A stretch of 64,000 nt of DNA, from the NCBI RefSeq assembly GCF_023515955.1, contig NZ_CP097322.1, forward strand, positions 1,054,001 through 1,118,000. The letters are read 5' to 3'. Below the pieces are notes generated by a model. It worked only from the letters and a program-made list of their open reading frames with translations, was not told where the DNA came from and did not search any database. Source of the DNA: Streptomyces sp. RerS4 (GTDB taxonomy: Bacteria; Actinomycetota; Actinomycetes; Streptomycetales; Streptomycetaceae). Position numbers and translations under genes: made by a program. Numbering within the stretch: position 1 is the first letter of the stretch; each line of letters begins with the position of its first letter. Below are positions 17,227 to 25,983 of this stretch, piece by piece.

Positions 17227-18720
17227 CTAGGCGTCGACCAACGGGGACGGGCGGGAGCTGTGGAGGGGGTGGGCCAGGGCGGTGAGGGCGCGTTCCAGGC
17301 CGTGGAGGTGGGCCAGGGCGGGACCGGCCTCGGGGGCGTGCGGGAGGGGCTCGGGCGTGGGTGCGGGGGCGCCCGCGGTGAGGGCTTCGACGGCGGCCTC
17401 GACGCGCCAACAGGCGGCGGCGAGGCGGGCGTCGTGGGAGGCGTCCGGGTCGGCGGCGACGGCGACGAGTCCGCGTACCTCGCGGGAGCAGTCGTCGAGC
17501 AGGGCGATCACCTCGCGGGCGCGGGCCTTGCGGGCGCGGAAGGGGCTCAGCGGGTGGACGAGCGGGGCGAGCGCCATCCGGACGCGGGCGAGCAGGGCCT
17601 CCAGCTCGGCGGCGTGCGGGCCGGGGTCGGCGGTCGGGGAGCCGGCGAGGCGGGCGGTGGCCTCGGCGGTCGCGGCGTGGACGCGGCGCAGGGCCCGCTG
17701 GATCCAGGCGTCGTTCGTGGCGTGGGTGGTGACGGGCAGGACGAGGACGACGGCGAGGGCGGCGCCGAGCGCGCCGACGGCCGTCTCCTCGAAGCGCAGG
17801 AGCAGCAGGCCGGGGTGCAGGACGCCGAGGAGGCCGTACAGGAGTCCGGCCATGACGGTGACGAAGAACATCATCCAGGAGTAGGAGGGGGCCGCGGTGT
17901 AGAAGATGCCGAAGACGCAGACGGCGACGAGCGCGGCGGTGGGCGCGGGCGCCCCGTGCAGCGGTACGGCGATCAGCAGTCCGGCGGCGATGCCGATCAC
18001 GGTGCCCAGGACCCGGCGGAAGCCCCGCACCAGGGTCTCGCCGCGCGAGGCGGTGTTGACGAAGATCCACCAGGCGGTGCCGACGGCCCAGTACCAGCGG
18101 TCCTCGGACAGGGCCTGGCCGATGGCCAGGGCGAAGCCGCAGGCGGCGGTGGCCTGGAAGGCCTGCCGGGTGGTGGGCCGGCCGAGTCCGGTGCCGGGCA
18201 GGGCGGGCGGGGCGGGGGCGGGCGGGGTGCGGCGTTCGATGGGCCAGAGGAGGAAGCGGACGGCGCCGGAGGCGAGCAGGGCCAGTCCGACGGCGGCGTA
18301 CAGCTCGGGCAGCTGGGCGGGGAGGGCGTGCAGGAACTGGGTGACGAAGAACATCATGAAGCCGAAGATCCCGAGGGCGTGGCCGCGCGGCCCCCAGCGG
18401 CGGGCGTAGACCCCGGCGAAGACCACGGCGAGGAAGGCCGCGTCGCGGACGGGCGGCATCCCGTGCAGGGTGGTCGCGAGCGCCAGGACGGGGAAGCCGG
18501 CGGCGGGCAGCAGGGCGGTGGTCACCCGCTGGGCGCGGACGGTCGGGTCCATGACGGTGAAGAGGGCCAGCAGGGCGGCGAGCCCGCCGGTGATGGAGGC
18601 GGTCAGGGAGAGTCCCGCCAGTTCGGAGACGGCGACGGCGAGCCCCACGCCGACGACGGCGCGAGCCGAGTTCCTGAGCCTCAGGCGCCCCGGATCCGGA
18701 GCCACGAACATCCTCTTCAC
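17227..18720 (-). CDS. FUSC-family inner-membrane transporter
   Basis: A protein of about 497 residues with two blocks of membrane helices (roughly residues 18-190 and 215-345) separated by cytosolic loops, followed by a C-terminal helical cytosolic domain rich in Ala and Glu. This matches the fusaric acid resistance / aromatic acid exporter (FUSC) fold. The segment RDAWYW/WAVGTAWWIFVNTASRGETLVRG in the second half resembles the conserved FUSC block. Substrate unknown. GTG 18720 was taken as the start; ATG 18711 is an alternative three codons in. Confidence 0.8.
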   Translation of the reverse strand: MKRMFVAPDPGRLRLRNSARAVVGVGLAVAVSELAGLSLTASITGGLAALLALFTVMDPTVRAQRVTTALLPAAGFPVLALATTLHGMPPVRDAAFLAVVFAGVYARRWGPRGHALGIFGFMMFFVTQFLHALPAQLPELYAAVGLALLASGAVRFLLWPIERRTPPAPAPPALPGTGLGRPTTRQAFQATAACGFALAIGQALSEDRWYWAVGTAWWIFVNTASRGETLVRGFRRVLGTVIGIAAGLLIAVPLHGAPAPTAALVAVCVFGIFYTAAPSYSWMMFFVTVMAGLLYGLLGVLHPGLLLLRFEETAVGALGAALAVVLVLPVTTHATNDAWIQRALRRVHAATAEATARLAGSPTADPGPHAAELEALLARVRMALAPLVHPLSPFRARKARAREVIALLDDCSREVRGLVAVAADPDASHDARLAAACWRVEAAVEALTAGAPAPTPEPLPHAPEAGPALAHLHGLERALTALAHPLHSSRPSPLVDA

Positions 18721-19088
18721 GGCGGTGTGCCGCCCCCCTTGCGATGGAGCACGCCGGGCCGCCTGCCGCCCGGGGTGGTGGGCGGTGTCGGGGCACGGCG
18801 AAGGCGCCACGGTTGGAGCGGCCTCGTTGCCGTCCGGCGTGGCGCCGTAAGTACATGGATACTGCACAGATAAGCATCCGGGGTGCGTTGGCTCAAGTGA
18901 GCCGGTAACAGGTGGGCCATTGGCCCAGCGGTACGAGCCATCCGTGGGCCAGGGCGGGCCAATGGAACGCCCACGTACCCGGCCCGGGTCGTGCGCGCCT
19001 GACCCGCAACCGACTCCCGCCGCGTACGGACCGCCGGGCGTGCTGCACAATCGGCCTTTCGGCACGATCAACGGGGGACGGCGGCGGC
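18721..19088. promoter_or_regulatory. Divergent intergenic region with two inverted repeats
   Basis: This 368-base gap separates the leftward FUSC transporter from a rightward lipoprotein gene and should hold both promoters. Two perfect inverted repeats stand out: GGCTCA-AG-TGAGCC (18890-18903) and TGGGCCA-T-TGGCCCA (18913-18927). They are only 9 bases apart and are candidate operators. The base composition is also less GC-rich around 18850-18880. No coding sequence was recognised. Confidence 0.5.
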
Positions 19089-19880
19089 ATGCGCGTGGTG
19101 GGGAACAGCGGAACGATCCGACGGGTGGCGGGCCTCGCCGCCGTCGCGGCCCTGGCGGTCGGTACGGCCGGATGCGCGGGGGGCGCGGGGGGCGCGGGCG
19201 GCGACCGGGCCGAAGCGGGTGCCGGTGCGAGTGCCGGTGCGAGTGCGAGCGCGGCCGCGAGCCCCTCGGCGAGCCCGAGCCCCGTCGGCATCCCGGGACC
19301 GGGCGCGGACCGGCTGAAGGAACTCCTCCTGACGCCCGCCACCCGGGTCGGCCGCTACGAGGTCTCCGAGCCCGTGCTCGACGAGCCCTTCAGCGAGATC
19401 TACGAAGCCACCCCGGCGCACTGCACTCCCCTGACCACCCTGGGCAAGGCGGGCCACACCGCGCAGGCGTACGGCTCCGTACGGGTCCCCGACAAGCCCC
19501 TCGACGTGAGCACCGCGATCCTCCTGCGCTCCTACCCGCACGAGAGCGCCGCCAAGGCGGCCATGGCCTCACTGGCGGAGGCCGGCAAGAGCTGCGCGGG
19601 CGGTTACACCGAGGACCGCGCGCTGGCCGAGGCCAAGGTGCTGCGCGTGGAGGAGGTCAACGCGCCCGCGATCGGCGACGAGGCCCGCGCGTACCGGATC
19701 GTGACGCGGGACGTGAAGGACGAGAAGATCTCCCTGTACCAGTACTTGACGCTGGTGCGCTCGGGTTCGGTGACCCTGTCCTTCGATTCCGACCACATCG
19801 CGACGACCGACTTCGGCGGGGTCCCGCAGGAGATCGTCACCGCCCAGTGGGAGAAGTTCGCCAAGGGCGGCGCGTCCTAG
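19089..19880 (+). CDS. Lipoprotein with PknH-like sensor-type extracellular domain (tentative)
   Basis: A 263-residue lipoprotein with lipobox GTAGC around residue 29 and then a low-complexity linker of GAGAS/SASPSP repeats (about residues 33-65). The globular domain contains conserved cysteines (HCTPL and KSCAGGY) and a layout like the mycobacterial PknH sensor/LppX-type lipoproteins. Such domains sit outside the membrane; no ligand is known. Its stop codon overlaps the convergent UspA stop within one CTAG tetramer. Confidence 0.65.
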   Translation: MRVVGNSGTIRRVAGLAAVAALAVGTAGCAGGAGGAGGDRAEAGAGASAGASASAAASPSASPSPVGIPGPGADRLKELLLTPATRVGRYEVSEPVLDEPFSEIYEATPAHCTPLTTLGKAGHTAQAYGSVRVPDKPLDVSTAILLRSYPHESAAKAAMASLAEAGKSCAGGYTEDRALAEAKVLRVEEVNAPAIGDEARAYRIVTRDVKDEKISLYQYLTLVRSGSVTLSFDSDHIATTDFGGVPQEIVTAQWEKFAKGGAS

Positions 19881-20299
19881 GACTCCTCCTCGGTCGGGAC
19901 GCAGAGGACCGGCACCCGGGACAGGTGCAGGAGCTTGTGCGGGGTCGAGCCGAGGAGGGCGCCGCGCAGGGGGCTGTCGCCCCAGCTGCCGACGATGATG
20001 ACCCGGCCCCCGTGGCGTTCGGCGGCGTCGAGCAGGGCCTGGGCGGGCTTCTCGTCGACGACCTCGACGGTCGAGGGGACGCCCGCCTCGTCGGCGGCGG
20101 CGACGGCCCGCGCCAGGGCGCTGCGGCCGGCCTGGCGGACGGCTTCCTGGTGGGCCCGGTACTCCTCGCCGCCGCCGCCGGGCGCGGCGGCGCCGTAGAC
20201 GAGGACCAGGGGTTCGCCGAAGGCGGCGGCCACCTCCAGGGCGACCCGCAGGGCGCGTTCGGCGCCGGGTGATTCGTCGTATCCCAGGACCACGGACAT
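19877..20299 (-). CDS. Universal stress protein (UspA domain)
   Basis: This 140-residue single UspA domain starts with VVLGYDESPGAERAL and ends with the ATP-binding-type loop VGSWGDSPLRGALLGSTPHKLLHLSRVPVLCV, where G(x)9GS(T) indicates the nucleotide-binding subclass. It is likely a cytosolic stress or energy-state protein. It lies 64 bases downstream of an APC permease gene on the same strand and may be co-transcribed with it, a frequent pairing in Streptomyces. Confidence 0.9.
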   Translation of the reverse strand: MSVVLGYDESPGAERALRVALEVAAAFGEPLVLVYGAAAPGGGGEEYRAHQEAVRQAGRSALARAVAAADEAGVPSTVEVVDEKPAQALLDAAERHGGRVIIVGSWGDSPLRGALLGSTPHKLLHLSRVPVLCVPTEEES

Positions 20300-20363
20300 C
20301 GGGTCTCCTCGGCTCTCCCGGTCATCGGCTTCCGGCTCGTCGGCTCGTCGGCTGCGGGGTCGG

Positions 20364-21896
20364 TCAACTCTTCCTGCGGTGGACCAGCGCCGGATCGACC
20401 ACGCCGCGCCGCTCCCGCCAGAACCGGCCGTCGCGGATCCGCCAGAAGCACATGAGGAGCACGCCGACGACGGCGATGCCGATCCCGATGACGAGCGGCG
20501 GTCCGAGCCCGAACCAGGAGACGCCGCTCGCGGAGTTCTCCGGGTTCGACATGTCGTGGACGGACTCCACCAGCAGCCAGGCCAGCAGGCCGGCTCCGAC
20601 GAGCGGGCCGACGCCGATCAGCAGCAGGTTGTGCGGGCTCTCCAGCAGGTGGCGGCGGTAGTACACGGCGCAGGCCAGGCCGGTGAGCGCGTAGTAGAAG
20701 GCGATGAGCAGGGAGAGCGCCGTCAGGGAGTCCAGCAGGGCGTTCTCGCTGATGCGGTTGACGACGAGGTACCAGCCGATGGCGATGACGGCCACCCACC
20801 ACGTGCTGACGTCCGGGGTGCGGAAGCGGGGGTGGATGTGGGCGAGGTGCGGGGGCAGGGCGTGCCGGCGGGCCATGGACAGGGCGGTGCGGGAGGCGGG
20901 GATGATCGTCGTCTGGGTGGAGGCGAGCGCGGAGGTGCACACGGCGAGGAGCACCATCCAGTCCCAGCCGGCCATGACCTCGTGGGCGAGGACGGCGAAG
21001 ACGGCCTCCTCCTCGGCGGCGTTCGCGGCGAGGAACTCGGTGCCCGCGTAGGCGACGACGGCGTAGCCGACGGACAGGTAGGTGACGAGCAGGACGATGG
21101 TCGACCAGATGCCGGCCTTGCCGGGGGCGGTGGCGGAGTCGTGGACCTCCTCGGTGAGGTTCACGGCCGATTCCCAGCCCCAGTAGATGAACACGCCGAG
21201 CAGCAGGCCGCCGGTGAGGGCGGTGCCGCCGGCGCCGAAGGGGTTGAGCCATCCGAGGGAGGGGGTGGTTCCGTCGAGGGTGCTGGTGCCGGCGTAGACG
21301 CGGTAGAGCGCGACGACGGCGAAGACGAGCAGGAAGAAGACCTGGGCGAGGATCAGGACGTCCTGGACCCGGGCGGACATCTCGGTGCCGATGACGCAGA
21401 CGGCCGTCATGGCGAGGATGACCACGACGGTGAGGCCTTGGCGGACCCATGCGCTGGCGGCCCAGTCGTCGAGGCCGGCGGCGAGGAGCCCGAAGTGGAC
21501 GGCGACGTCGGCGAGGGAGCCGATGACCAGGACGCCGGTCATGGCGATGGCCCAGCCGCCGAGCCAGCCCGCCCAGGGGCCCATGGCCCGGGTCACCCAG
21601 GAGAAGGTGGTGCCGCAGTCCTGGTCGACCCGGTTCAGGTAGTAGAACGCGGCGGCGATCAGGAGCATCGGTACGAACGACGCCAGCATCACGCCGGGCG
21701 CGTAGAGGCCGGCGAGGGCCACGATGGGGCCGATGACGGCGGCCAGCGAGTACGCCGGCGAGGTGGAGTTCAGGCCGATGACGAGCGCGTCGAGGAAGCC
21801 GATCGCGTCGGCCTTCAGGCCCGGTTCGGCCTCGGGCGGGGGCGTCGGGTCGGCGAGGCCCCGACCGGGCCCGTCGGCGCCGGCGTCGTCGTCCAT
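20364..21896 (-). CDS. APC-family amino acid/polyamine permease
   Basis: A 510-residue transporter with about twelve membrane helices. The first helix has the APC motif (GLNSTSPAYSLAAVIGP), where the unwound GxxSxSP segment forms the substrate site, and the loop DCGTTFSWVTRAMGPWAGW is typical of APC transporters. The substrate is probably an amino acid or amine but cannot be assigned. ATG 21896 is used; a GTG six codons upstream would overlap the terminator hairpin of the preceding gene. Confidence 0.85.
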   Translation of the reverse strand: MDDDAGADGPGRGLADPTPPPEAEPGLKADAIGFLDALVIGLNSTSPAYSLAAVIGPIVALAGLYAPGVMLASFVPMLLIAAAFYYLNRVDQDCGTTFSWVTRAMGPWAGWLGGWAIAMTGVLVIGSLADVAVHFGLLAAGLDDWAASAWVRQGLTVVVILAMTAVCVIGTEMSARVQDVLILAQVFFLLVFAVVALYRVYAGTSTLDGTTPSLGWLNPFGAGGTALTGGLLLGVFIYWGWESAVNLTEEVHDSATAPGKAGIWSTIVLLVTYLSVGYAVVAYAGTEFLAANAAEEEAVFAVLAHEVMAGWDWMVLLAVCTSALASTQTTIIPASRTALSMARRHALPPHLAHIHPRFRTPDVSTWWVAVIAIGWYLVVNRISENALLDSLTALSLLIAFYYALTGLACAVYYRRHLLESPHNLLLIGVGPLVGAGLLAWLLVESVHDMSNPENSASGVSWFGLGPPLVIGIGIAVVGVLLMCFWRIRDGRFWRERRGVVDPALVHRRKS

Positions 21897-21915
21897 GTAC
21901 GCATCGTCGGGCACG

Positions 21916-21941
21916 CGGCCCCGCCGCGCGAGGCGGGGCCG
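21916..21941. terminator. Terminator hairpin after the FAD-linked oxidoreductase
   Basis: CGGCCCCGCC pairs perfectly with GGCGGGGCCG over a 6-base loop, 23 bases past the stop of the leftward flavoenzyme gene and just before the APC permease start. It should separate the two transcription units. Confidence 0.6.
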
Positions 21942-21963
21942 CCGGACGGTCGCTTCGGTGCTT

Positions 21964-23490
21964 TCAGTCGATGGCCTGGGCGAAGCGGAAGAAGCGGTGC
22001 GGGTCGTAGGTCCGCTTGACGCTCTGGAGGCGGGCGTAGTTGCGACCGTAGTAGGCCTCGCGCCAGTTGGTGAGCGCCGGGTCCATGTAGTTCTGGTACG
22101 AGCGCCGGCTGGAGCGCGGGTACAGGCTCGCGTACCCGCCGTCGACCCAGGCCTGGGCGCGTTCGCGCTGCTCGCGGGCCGGCTCGGGGACGGCGAGCCC
22201 GACCTGGAAGCCCGCTTCGAACAGCACGTCGCGGTGGACGAAGGCGGTGGCGCCGGGGGCGACCTCGTTGATCCGGCCGCCGTAGGAGAAGAGCCCCAGG
22301 AAGCGGAACTGGCCGGGCTGCGGGTCGGTGTGCAGGACGGCGAGGGCGGCCTCGGCGGTGGCGCGGCTCCACCGCTGGTTGAAGTAGACGTTGCGGTAGG
22401 TGGCGTAGTTCTCGCGGGGCAGCCGGGCGCGGGGCGAGTAGCCGATGCGGTGGCACTCCTCGACGGCGGCGTCCCCACAGCCGTAGACCTTCATCATGGC
22501 CTGCTGGTACGGGAGCTCCGCGACCTCGCGGCTCGCGCTCGGCCGACCGGCGGCCCGGACGAGCCGGTCGAGGTGACGGTCGGCGATGGCCCGCGCGCCC
22601 AGGTAGGCGCCGGAGACGACAACGGTCGGCGCGGTGCCCTCGGGGGAGTCCTCGGGGAGCAGGACGAGCAGCTCGGAGGCCAGTTCGCGGGGGCCTTCGG
22701 TGATCCAGTCCTGCCAGGCGAGGATCACGTCGACGGCGTGGGCCCCGTCGAAGGTGAGGGTGTACACGCTCATGGAGGGCACTGATACGGGGCGCAGCTC
22801 GATGTCCGTGACCACGCCGAAGTTGCCGCCGCCGCCCCCGCGCAGGGCCCAGTACAGGTCGGGGTGGGAGTCGGCGGAGGCGTCGACGATCGAGCCGTCG
22901 GCGAGGACGACCCGGGCCGAGACGAGCCGGTCGCTGCCCATGCCGAAGGCGCGGGCGGTCAGTCCGAGCCCGCCGCCCTGGACCCAACCGCCGACGGCGA
23001 CGGTGGGGCAGGTGCCGGAGCCGAGCTGGAGGCCGAGGGGGGCCAGGGTGTTCAGGATGTCGACGCCCTGGCTGCCGGGGCCGAGGCGGACGGTGCCGCG
23101 ACCGGGGCGGATGCTGTTCAGCCGGGACACGTCGATGACGAGGCCGGTGGTGGTCGAGTAGCCGGCCTGGCTGTGGCCGCCGCTGCGGACGGCGGTGGGC
23201 AGGCCGTGGTCCTGGGCGAAGCGGACGCAGTGGACGACGTCGGCGCTGTTGGCGCAGTAGGCGACGGCCTGCGGGCGGATCACGTCGTAGCGGGCCATCT
23301 GGAGCTGCTTGGCGTGGTCGTAGCCGGGATCGGCGGGGAGGATCAGGTCGCCGGTGAGGCGGGCGCGGAGGGTGTCGAAGGGGGCGGGGCCGCCGGCGAA
23401 GGCGGCGGGGACGAGGGCCACGCCGGAGGCGGCGAGGGCGGTGACGCCGGTCGCTGCGCCGGCTCTGAGGACGGTGCGTCTGCTGATCAT
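21964..23490 (-). CDS. Exported FAD-linked oxidase, berberine-bridge (BBE) type
   Basis: A 508-residue flavoprotein. The N-terminus is a twin-arginine signal (SRRTVLRAGAATGV). The PCMH-type FAD-binding domain follows, with RSGGHSQAGYS near residue 105 containing the His that normally binds FAD covalently, and GGWVQGGGLGL further on. The C-terminus ends with the BBE motif (NYARLQSVKRTYDPHRFF). It should oxidise an alcohol, sugar or alkaloid-like substrate outside the membrane with O2. Tat export fits a folded flavoprotein. Confidence 0.85.
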   Translation of the reverse strand: MISRRTVLRAGAATGVTALAASGVALVPAAFAGGPAPFDTLRARLTGDLILPADPGYDHAKQLQMARYDVIRPQAVAYCANSADVVHCVRFAQDHGLPTAVRSGGHSQAGYSTTTGLVIDVSRLNSIRPGRGTVRLGPGSQGVDILNTLAPLGLQLGSGTCPTVAVGGWVQGGGLGLTARAFGMGSDRLVSARVVLADGSIVDASADSHPDLYWALRGGGGGNFGVVTDIELRPVSVPSMSVYTLTFDGAHAVDVILAWQDWITEGPRELASELLVLLPEDSPEGTAPTVVVSGAYLGARAIADRHLDRLVRAAGRPSASREVAELPYQQAMMKVYGCGDAAVEECHRIGYSPRARLPRENYATYRNVYFNQRWSRATAEAALAVLHTDPQPGQFRFLGLFSYGGRINEVAPGATAFVHRDVLFEAGFQVGLAVPEPAREQRERAQAWVDGGYASLYPRSSRRSYQNYMDPALTNWREAYYGRNYARLQSVKRTYDPHRFFRFAQAID

Positions 23491-23502
23491 GCGGGGATCT
23501 CC

Positions 23503-23580
23503 GGTTCGGGAAGTCAGGGAAGTCAGGGAAGTTCGGGGGGTTCGGGAAGTTCGGGGGGTTCGGGAAGTTCGGGGTTTCGG
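23503..23580. repeat. Tandem repeat of 9/18-base units
   Basis: The gap between the BBE-type oxidase start and the NDH-2-like gene stop consists of GGGAAGTCA and GGGAAGTTCGGGGGGTTC units in tandem (about 80 bases). It has no coding gene and may be slippage-prone leader DNA of the oxidase gene. Confidence 0.6.
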
Positions 23581-23589
23581 GGGGCCGGC

Positions 23590-24807
23590 TCAGGCGGTGG
23601 CGGCCGGGCGGCGGGTGCGGAAGGCGGGGTCGGCCTGGCGCAGCAGTTCGTCGGCGTCGTCCAGCGGGGGACGGATCCACTCACTCGTGAGGGTCCGCTT
23701 GAGGGTCTTGGCCTCGGCTCCGGTGAGCCGTACGGTGCGCTCCCAGCCGGTGGTGGACACGGCGCCGGCGTCGCCGAGGTCCAGGGTGGTGACGTAGGGG
23801 GCGGGGGCGAACGGCAGCGGTTCGGCGCCCGTCAGGCTCGCGGCGGCGTTGTGTCCGGCGTGTTTGCCGAGCGGGATCGCGTACTGGCAGCTCGGCAGGG
23901 TGAGGTGCCCGGAGTCGGCGCGCGCGGCGGCGGTGTCGCCGGCCGCGTACACCCCGGGGACGCCGCGCACCCGGAGGAACTCGTCGACCTCCAGGCGCCC
24001 CAGCGGGTCGCGGGGGGCCGGGAGCAGGGTGGTGAGCGCGCTCGCGCGGACCCCGCCGGTCCACACGACGGTACGGGCGGACAGCCGGGTTCCGTCGGAC
24101 AGGACGGCGGCGTCGGGTTCGACCCGGGCGAGCGAGGTGCCGAGCCGGGTCTCGACGCCGAGGGTGTCGAGCGCCCCGGCGATGACCGGGCGGGGGCCTT
24201 CGCCGAGGCCGGGCGCGAGGGTGTCGGCCCGTTCGAGCAGGACCACGCGGACCTCGGCCTCGGCCCCGTGCGGGGCGGCGAGCGCGCGCAGGCGGCCGAC
24301 GAGTTCGGTGGCCGTCTCCAGGCCGGTGAAGCCGGAGCCGACGACCACGGCCGTGTACCGGCCGGGCCCCGCCGGACGGGCGGGCAGACCGCGCAGGTGG
24401 GTGTCGAGGGCGGTGGCGGAGTCCAGGGCGTCCACGTCGAACAGCAGCTCGGCTCCGGGCAGGGTGGGCCGTACCAGGCGGCTGCCGCTGGCCAGGACGA
24501 GCCGGCCGTAGCGCAGGGTCAGGGCGCGGCCGTTCGCGTCGAGGGCGGTGACGCGGCGCCCGGCGGGGTCGATGCCCGTCACGGTCGCGGCGGTGCGTCG
24601 CACCCCGACCGGGTCGAGGACGCGGCCGAGCGGGACGCGCAGGGTGTGCGGGTCGGCTTCGTAGAGGCGCGGGCGCAGGACGAGGTCGTCACCGGGGCTG
24701 ATCAGGGCGACGGAGTGCTCCCTGCCTGCCGCGCGCAGGGCCCGGACGGCCCCGGCGGCGGCCCATACGCCGGCGAAGCCCCCGCCGACGACGAGGATGT
24801 CCGGCAC
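23590..24807 (-). CDS. NAD(P)/FAD-dependent oxidoreductase, NDH-2-like
   Basis: This 405-residue flavoprotein has the FAD motif GGGFAGVWAA at the N-terminus, ATG-like LVLASGS near residue 108, a second Rossmann motif (VVVGSGFTGLETA) near residue 155 for NAD(P)H, and GVYAAGDTAA near residue 285 for the FAD phosphates. This is the layout of type II NADH dehydrogenases and related quinone reductases. No C-terminal amphipathic membrane helix is obvious. The preceding small gene ends 4 bases upstream, so the two are likely co-transcribed. Confidence 0.85.
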   Translation of the reverse strand: MPDILVVGGGFAGVWAAAGAVRALRAAGREHSVALISPGDDLVLRPRLYEADPHTLRVPLGRVLDPVGVRRTAATVTGIDPAGRRVTALDANGRALTLRYGRLVLASGSRLVRPTLPGAELLFDVDALDSATALDTHLRGLPARPAGPGRYTAVVVGSGFTGLETATELVGRLRALAAPHGAEAEVRVVLLERADTLAPGLGEGPRPVIAGALDTLGVETRLGTSLARVEPDAAVLSDGTRLSARTVVWTGGVRASALTTLLPAPRDPLGRLEVDEFLRVRGVPGVYAAGDTAAARADSGHLTLPSCQYAIPLGKHAGHNAAASLTGAEPLPFAPAPYVTTLDLGDAGAVSTTGWERTVRLTGAEAKTLKRTLTSEWIRPPLDDADELLRQADPAFRTRRPAATA

Positions 24808-24811
24808 CGGC

Positions 24812-25255
24812 TCAGCCTTCCGCGCGGGCGAGCGCCGGGGCGGCGGGCCGGGTGATCCGGTCCAGCAGGGCGTACGCGTCGTCCACGGCCGCGGCGGCGG
24901 TGGGGTCGGCGGCGTCGGCGGCGGGTTCCGTCAGCAGGGGCAGCAGGGAGGCCAGCAGGGCGGCGAGGCGGCCGTCGTTCTCGAAGAGGAACGTCATGGC
25001 GCCCTCGGCGAGCGCGGCGCGGACGCGGGGCGCGGTGAGGGCGCCGTCGCCGGCGGCGGCGGTGAGCAGCAGCTCGCAGAGGCGGCGTTCGAGGGACGTG
25101 GGCGCCCAGTGGGCCGCCTCGATGTCGTGGCGCAGCGCCCGGGTGAGGGCGCGGGCATGCTGGGGCGCGTGGGCGTGCCGCGGTGCGTGGGCAGGGTGGA
25201 GGACGGCCGGCTCCGCGGGCGCGGGGCGGGTCGTCGCGGGAACGTGCTGGGTCAT
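24812..25255 (-). CDS. Hypothetical helical protein upstream of the NDH-2-like gene
   Basis: An unrecognised 147-residue protein. The N-terminal 30 residues are rich in His, Pro and Ala (HAPRHAHAPQHA) and may be disordered or bind metal. The rest is predicted mainly helical, with no signal peptide and no membrane helix. Its stop lies 4 bases before the NDH-2-like start, which argues for a shared function or at least a shared transcript. ATG 25255 was preferred because the upstream in-frame start would add a Pro/Arg stretch without a ribosome site. Confidence 0.55.
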   Translation of the reverse strand: MTQHVPATTRPAPAEPAVLHPAHAPRHAHAPQHARALTRALRHDIEAAHWAPTSLERRLCELLLTAAAGDGALTAPRVRAALAEGAMTFLFENDGRLAALLASLLPLLTEPAADAADPTAAAAVDDAYALLDRITRPAAPALARAEG

Positions 25256-25323
25256 GTCGGCCAGCGTGCGGGGCCGCGCGCAGGGCATGACCAAGAACCG
25301 GCAAGGCGACGGCTTGAATTCGA

Positions 25324-25773
25324 CTACGGGGTCTCCGCGGTGTCGACGGCGAAGTGCAGGGCGGTGATGGTCAGTCCGTGTCGGTGGTAGAAGCGGTGGG
25401 CCCGTTGGTTGGTGACTCCGGAGTCCAGCTCGATCCGTACGCAGTCCAGGGCGCGGGCCAGTGACTTCAGCTCGTCCAGCAGCCGCTCGCCGATGCCGCC
25501 GGAGCGCAGGGCGGGATCGGTGACGAGGTCGTCGACGAACAGCACCCGGCCCCGGCTGGTGGCGAGGGCGCGGTGGCCGGCCACGCCCAGGCAGCGGCCC
25601 GACTCGTCGTAGGCGGCGGTGAACTCCAGTCCCTGCGCCTGGGCTTCGGCGCTGAAGCGGGCGAAGCCGTCGGCGTCGAGCGCCGGCCGCAGGGTCCTGA
25701 TGAGCGGGCCGACGTCGGAGCCGATCCTGGGGTCGCCGGCGGGGAGCCGGCGCAGGGTCACGGACGTGGTCAT
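25324..25773 (-). CDS. GNAT-family N-acetyltransferase
   Basis: A 149-residue GNAT protein. The acetyl-CoA binding loop appears as LVTDPALRSGGIGERLLDELK near residues 82-102, and the C-terminal strand as HRFYHRHGLTI near residue 130. It transfers an acetyl group to an amine; the acceptor is unknown. It faces the quinone oxidoreductase gene across a 210-base divergent gap (25774-25983) that shows no other gene. Confidence 0.85.
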   Translation of the reverse strand: MTTSVTLRRLPAGDPRIGSDVGPLIRTLRPALDADGFARFSAEAQAQGLEFTAAYDESGRCLGVAGHRALATSRGRVLFVDDLVTDPALRSGGIGERLLDELKSLARALDCVRIELDSGVTNQRAHRFYHRHGLTITALHFAVDTAETP

Positions 25774-25983
25774 GGCGGCAGGCTACGAGGGCCGGCCGGA
25801 CCGCCGGTGGAGTGCGGACGGCGTACGACTTGACGTGTCCCGGCGGGACTTGACGGAAGCCGGCCGGCCGCCGAGGCCGCCGGAGCGGTGAGGTGACACA
25901 CCAGCGGCGAGGAGGTGACGGACCTCGGGCGTTGATCGCCTCCGGCCGCCTCGGGCCCCTCGTCCCCCACCAGACTCCGGGGC

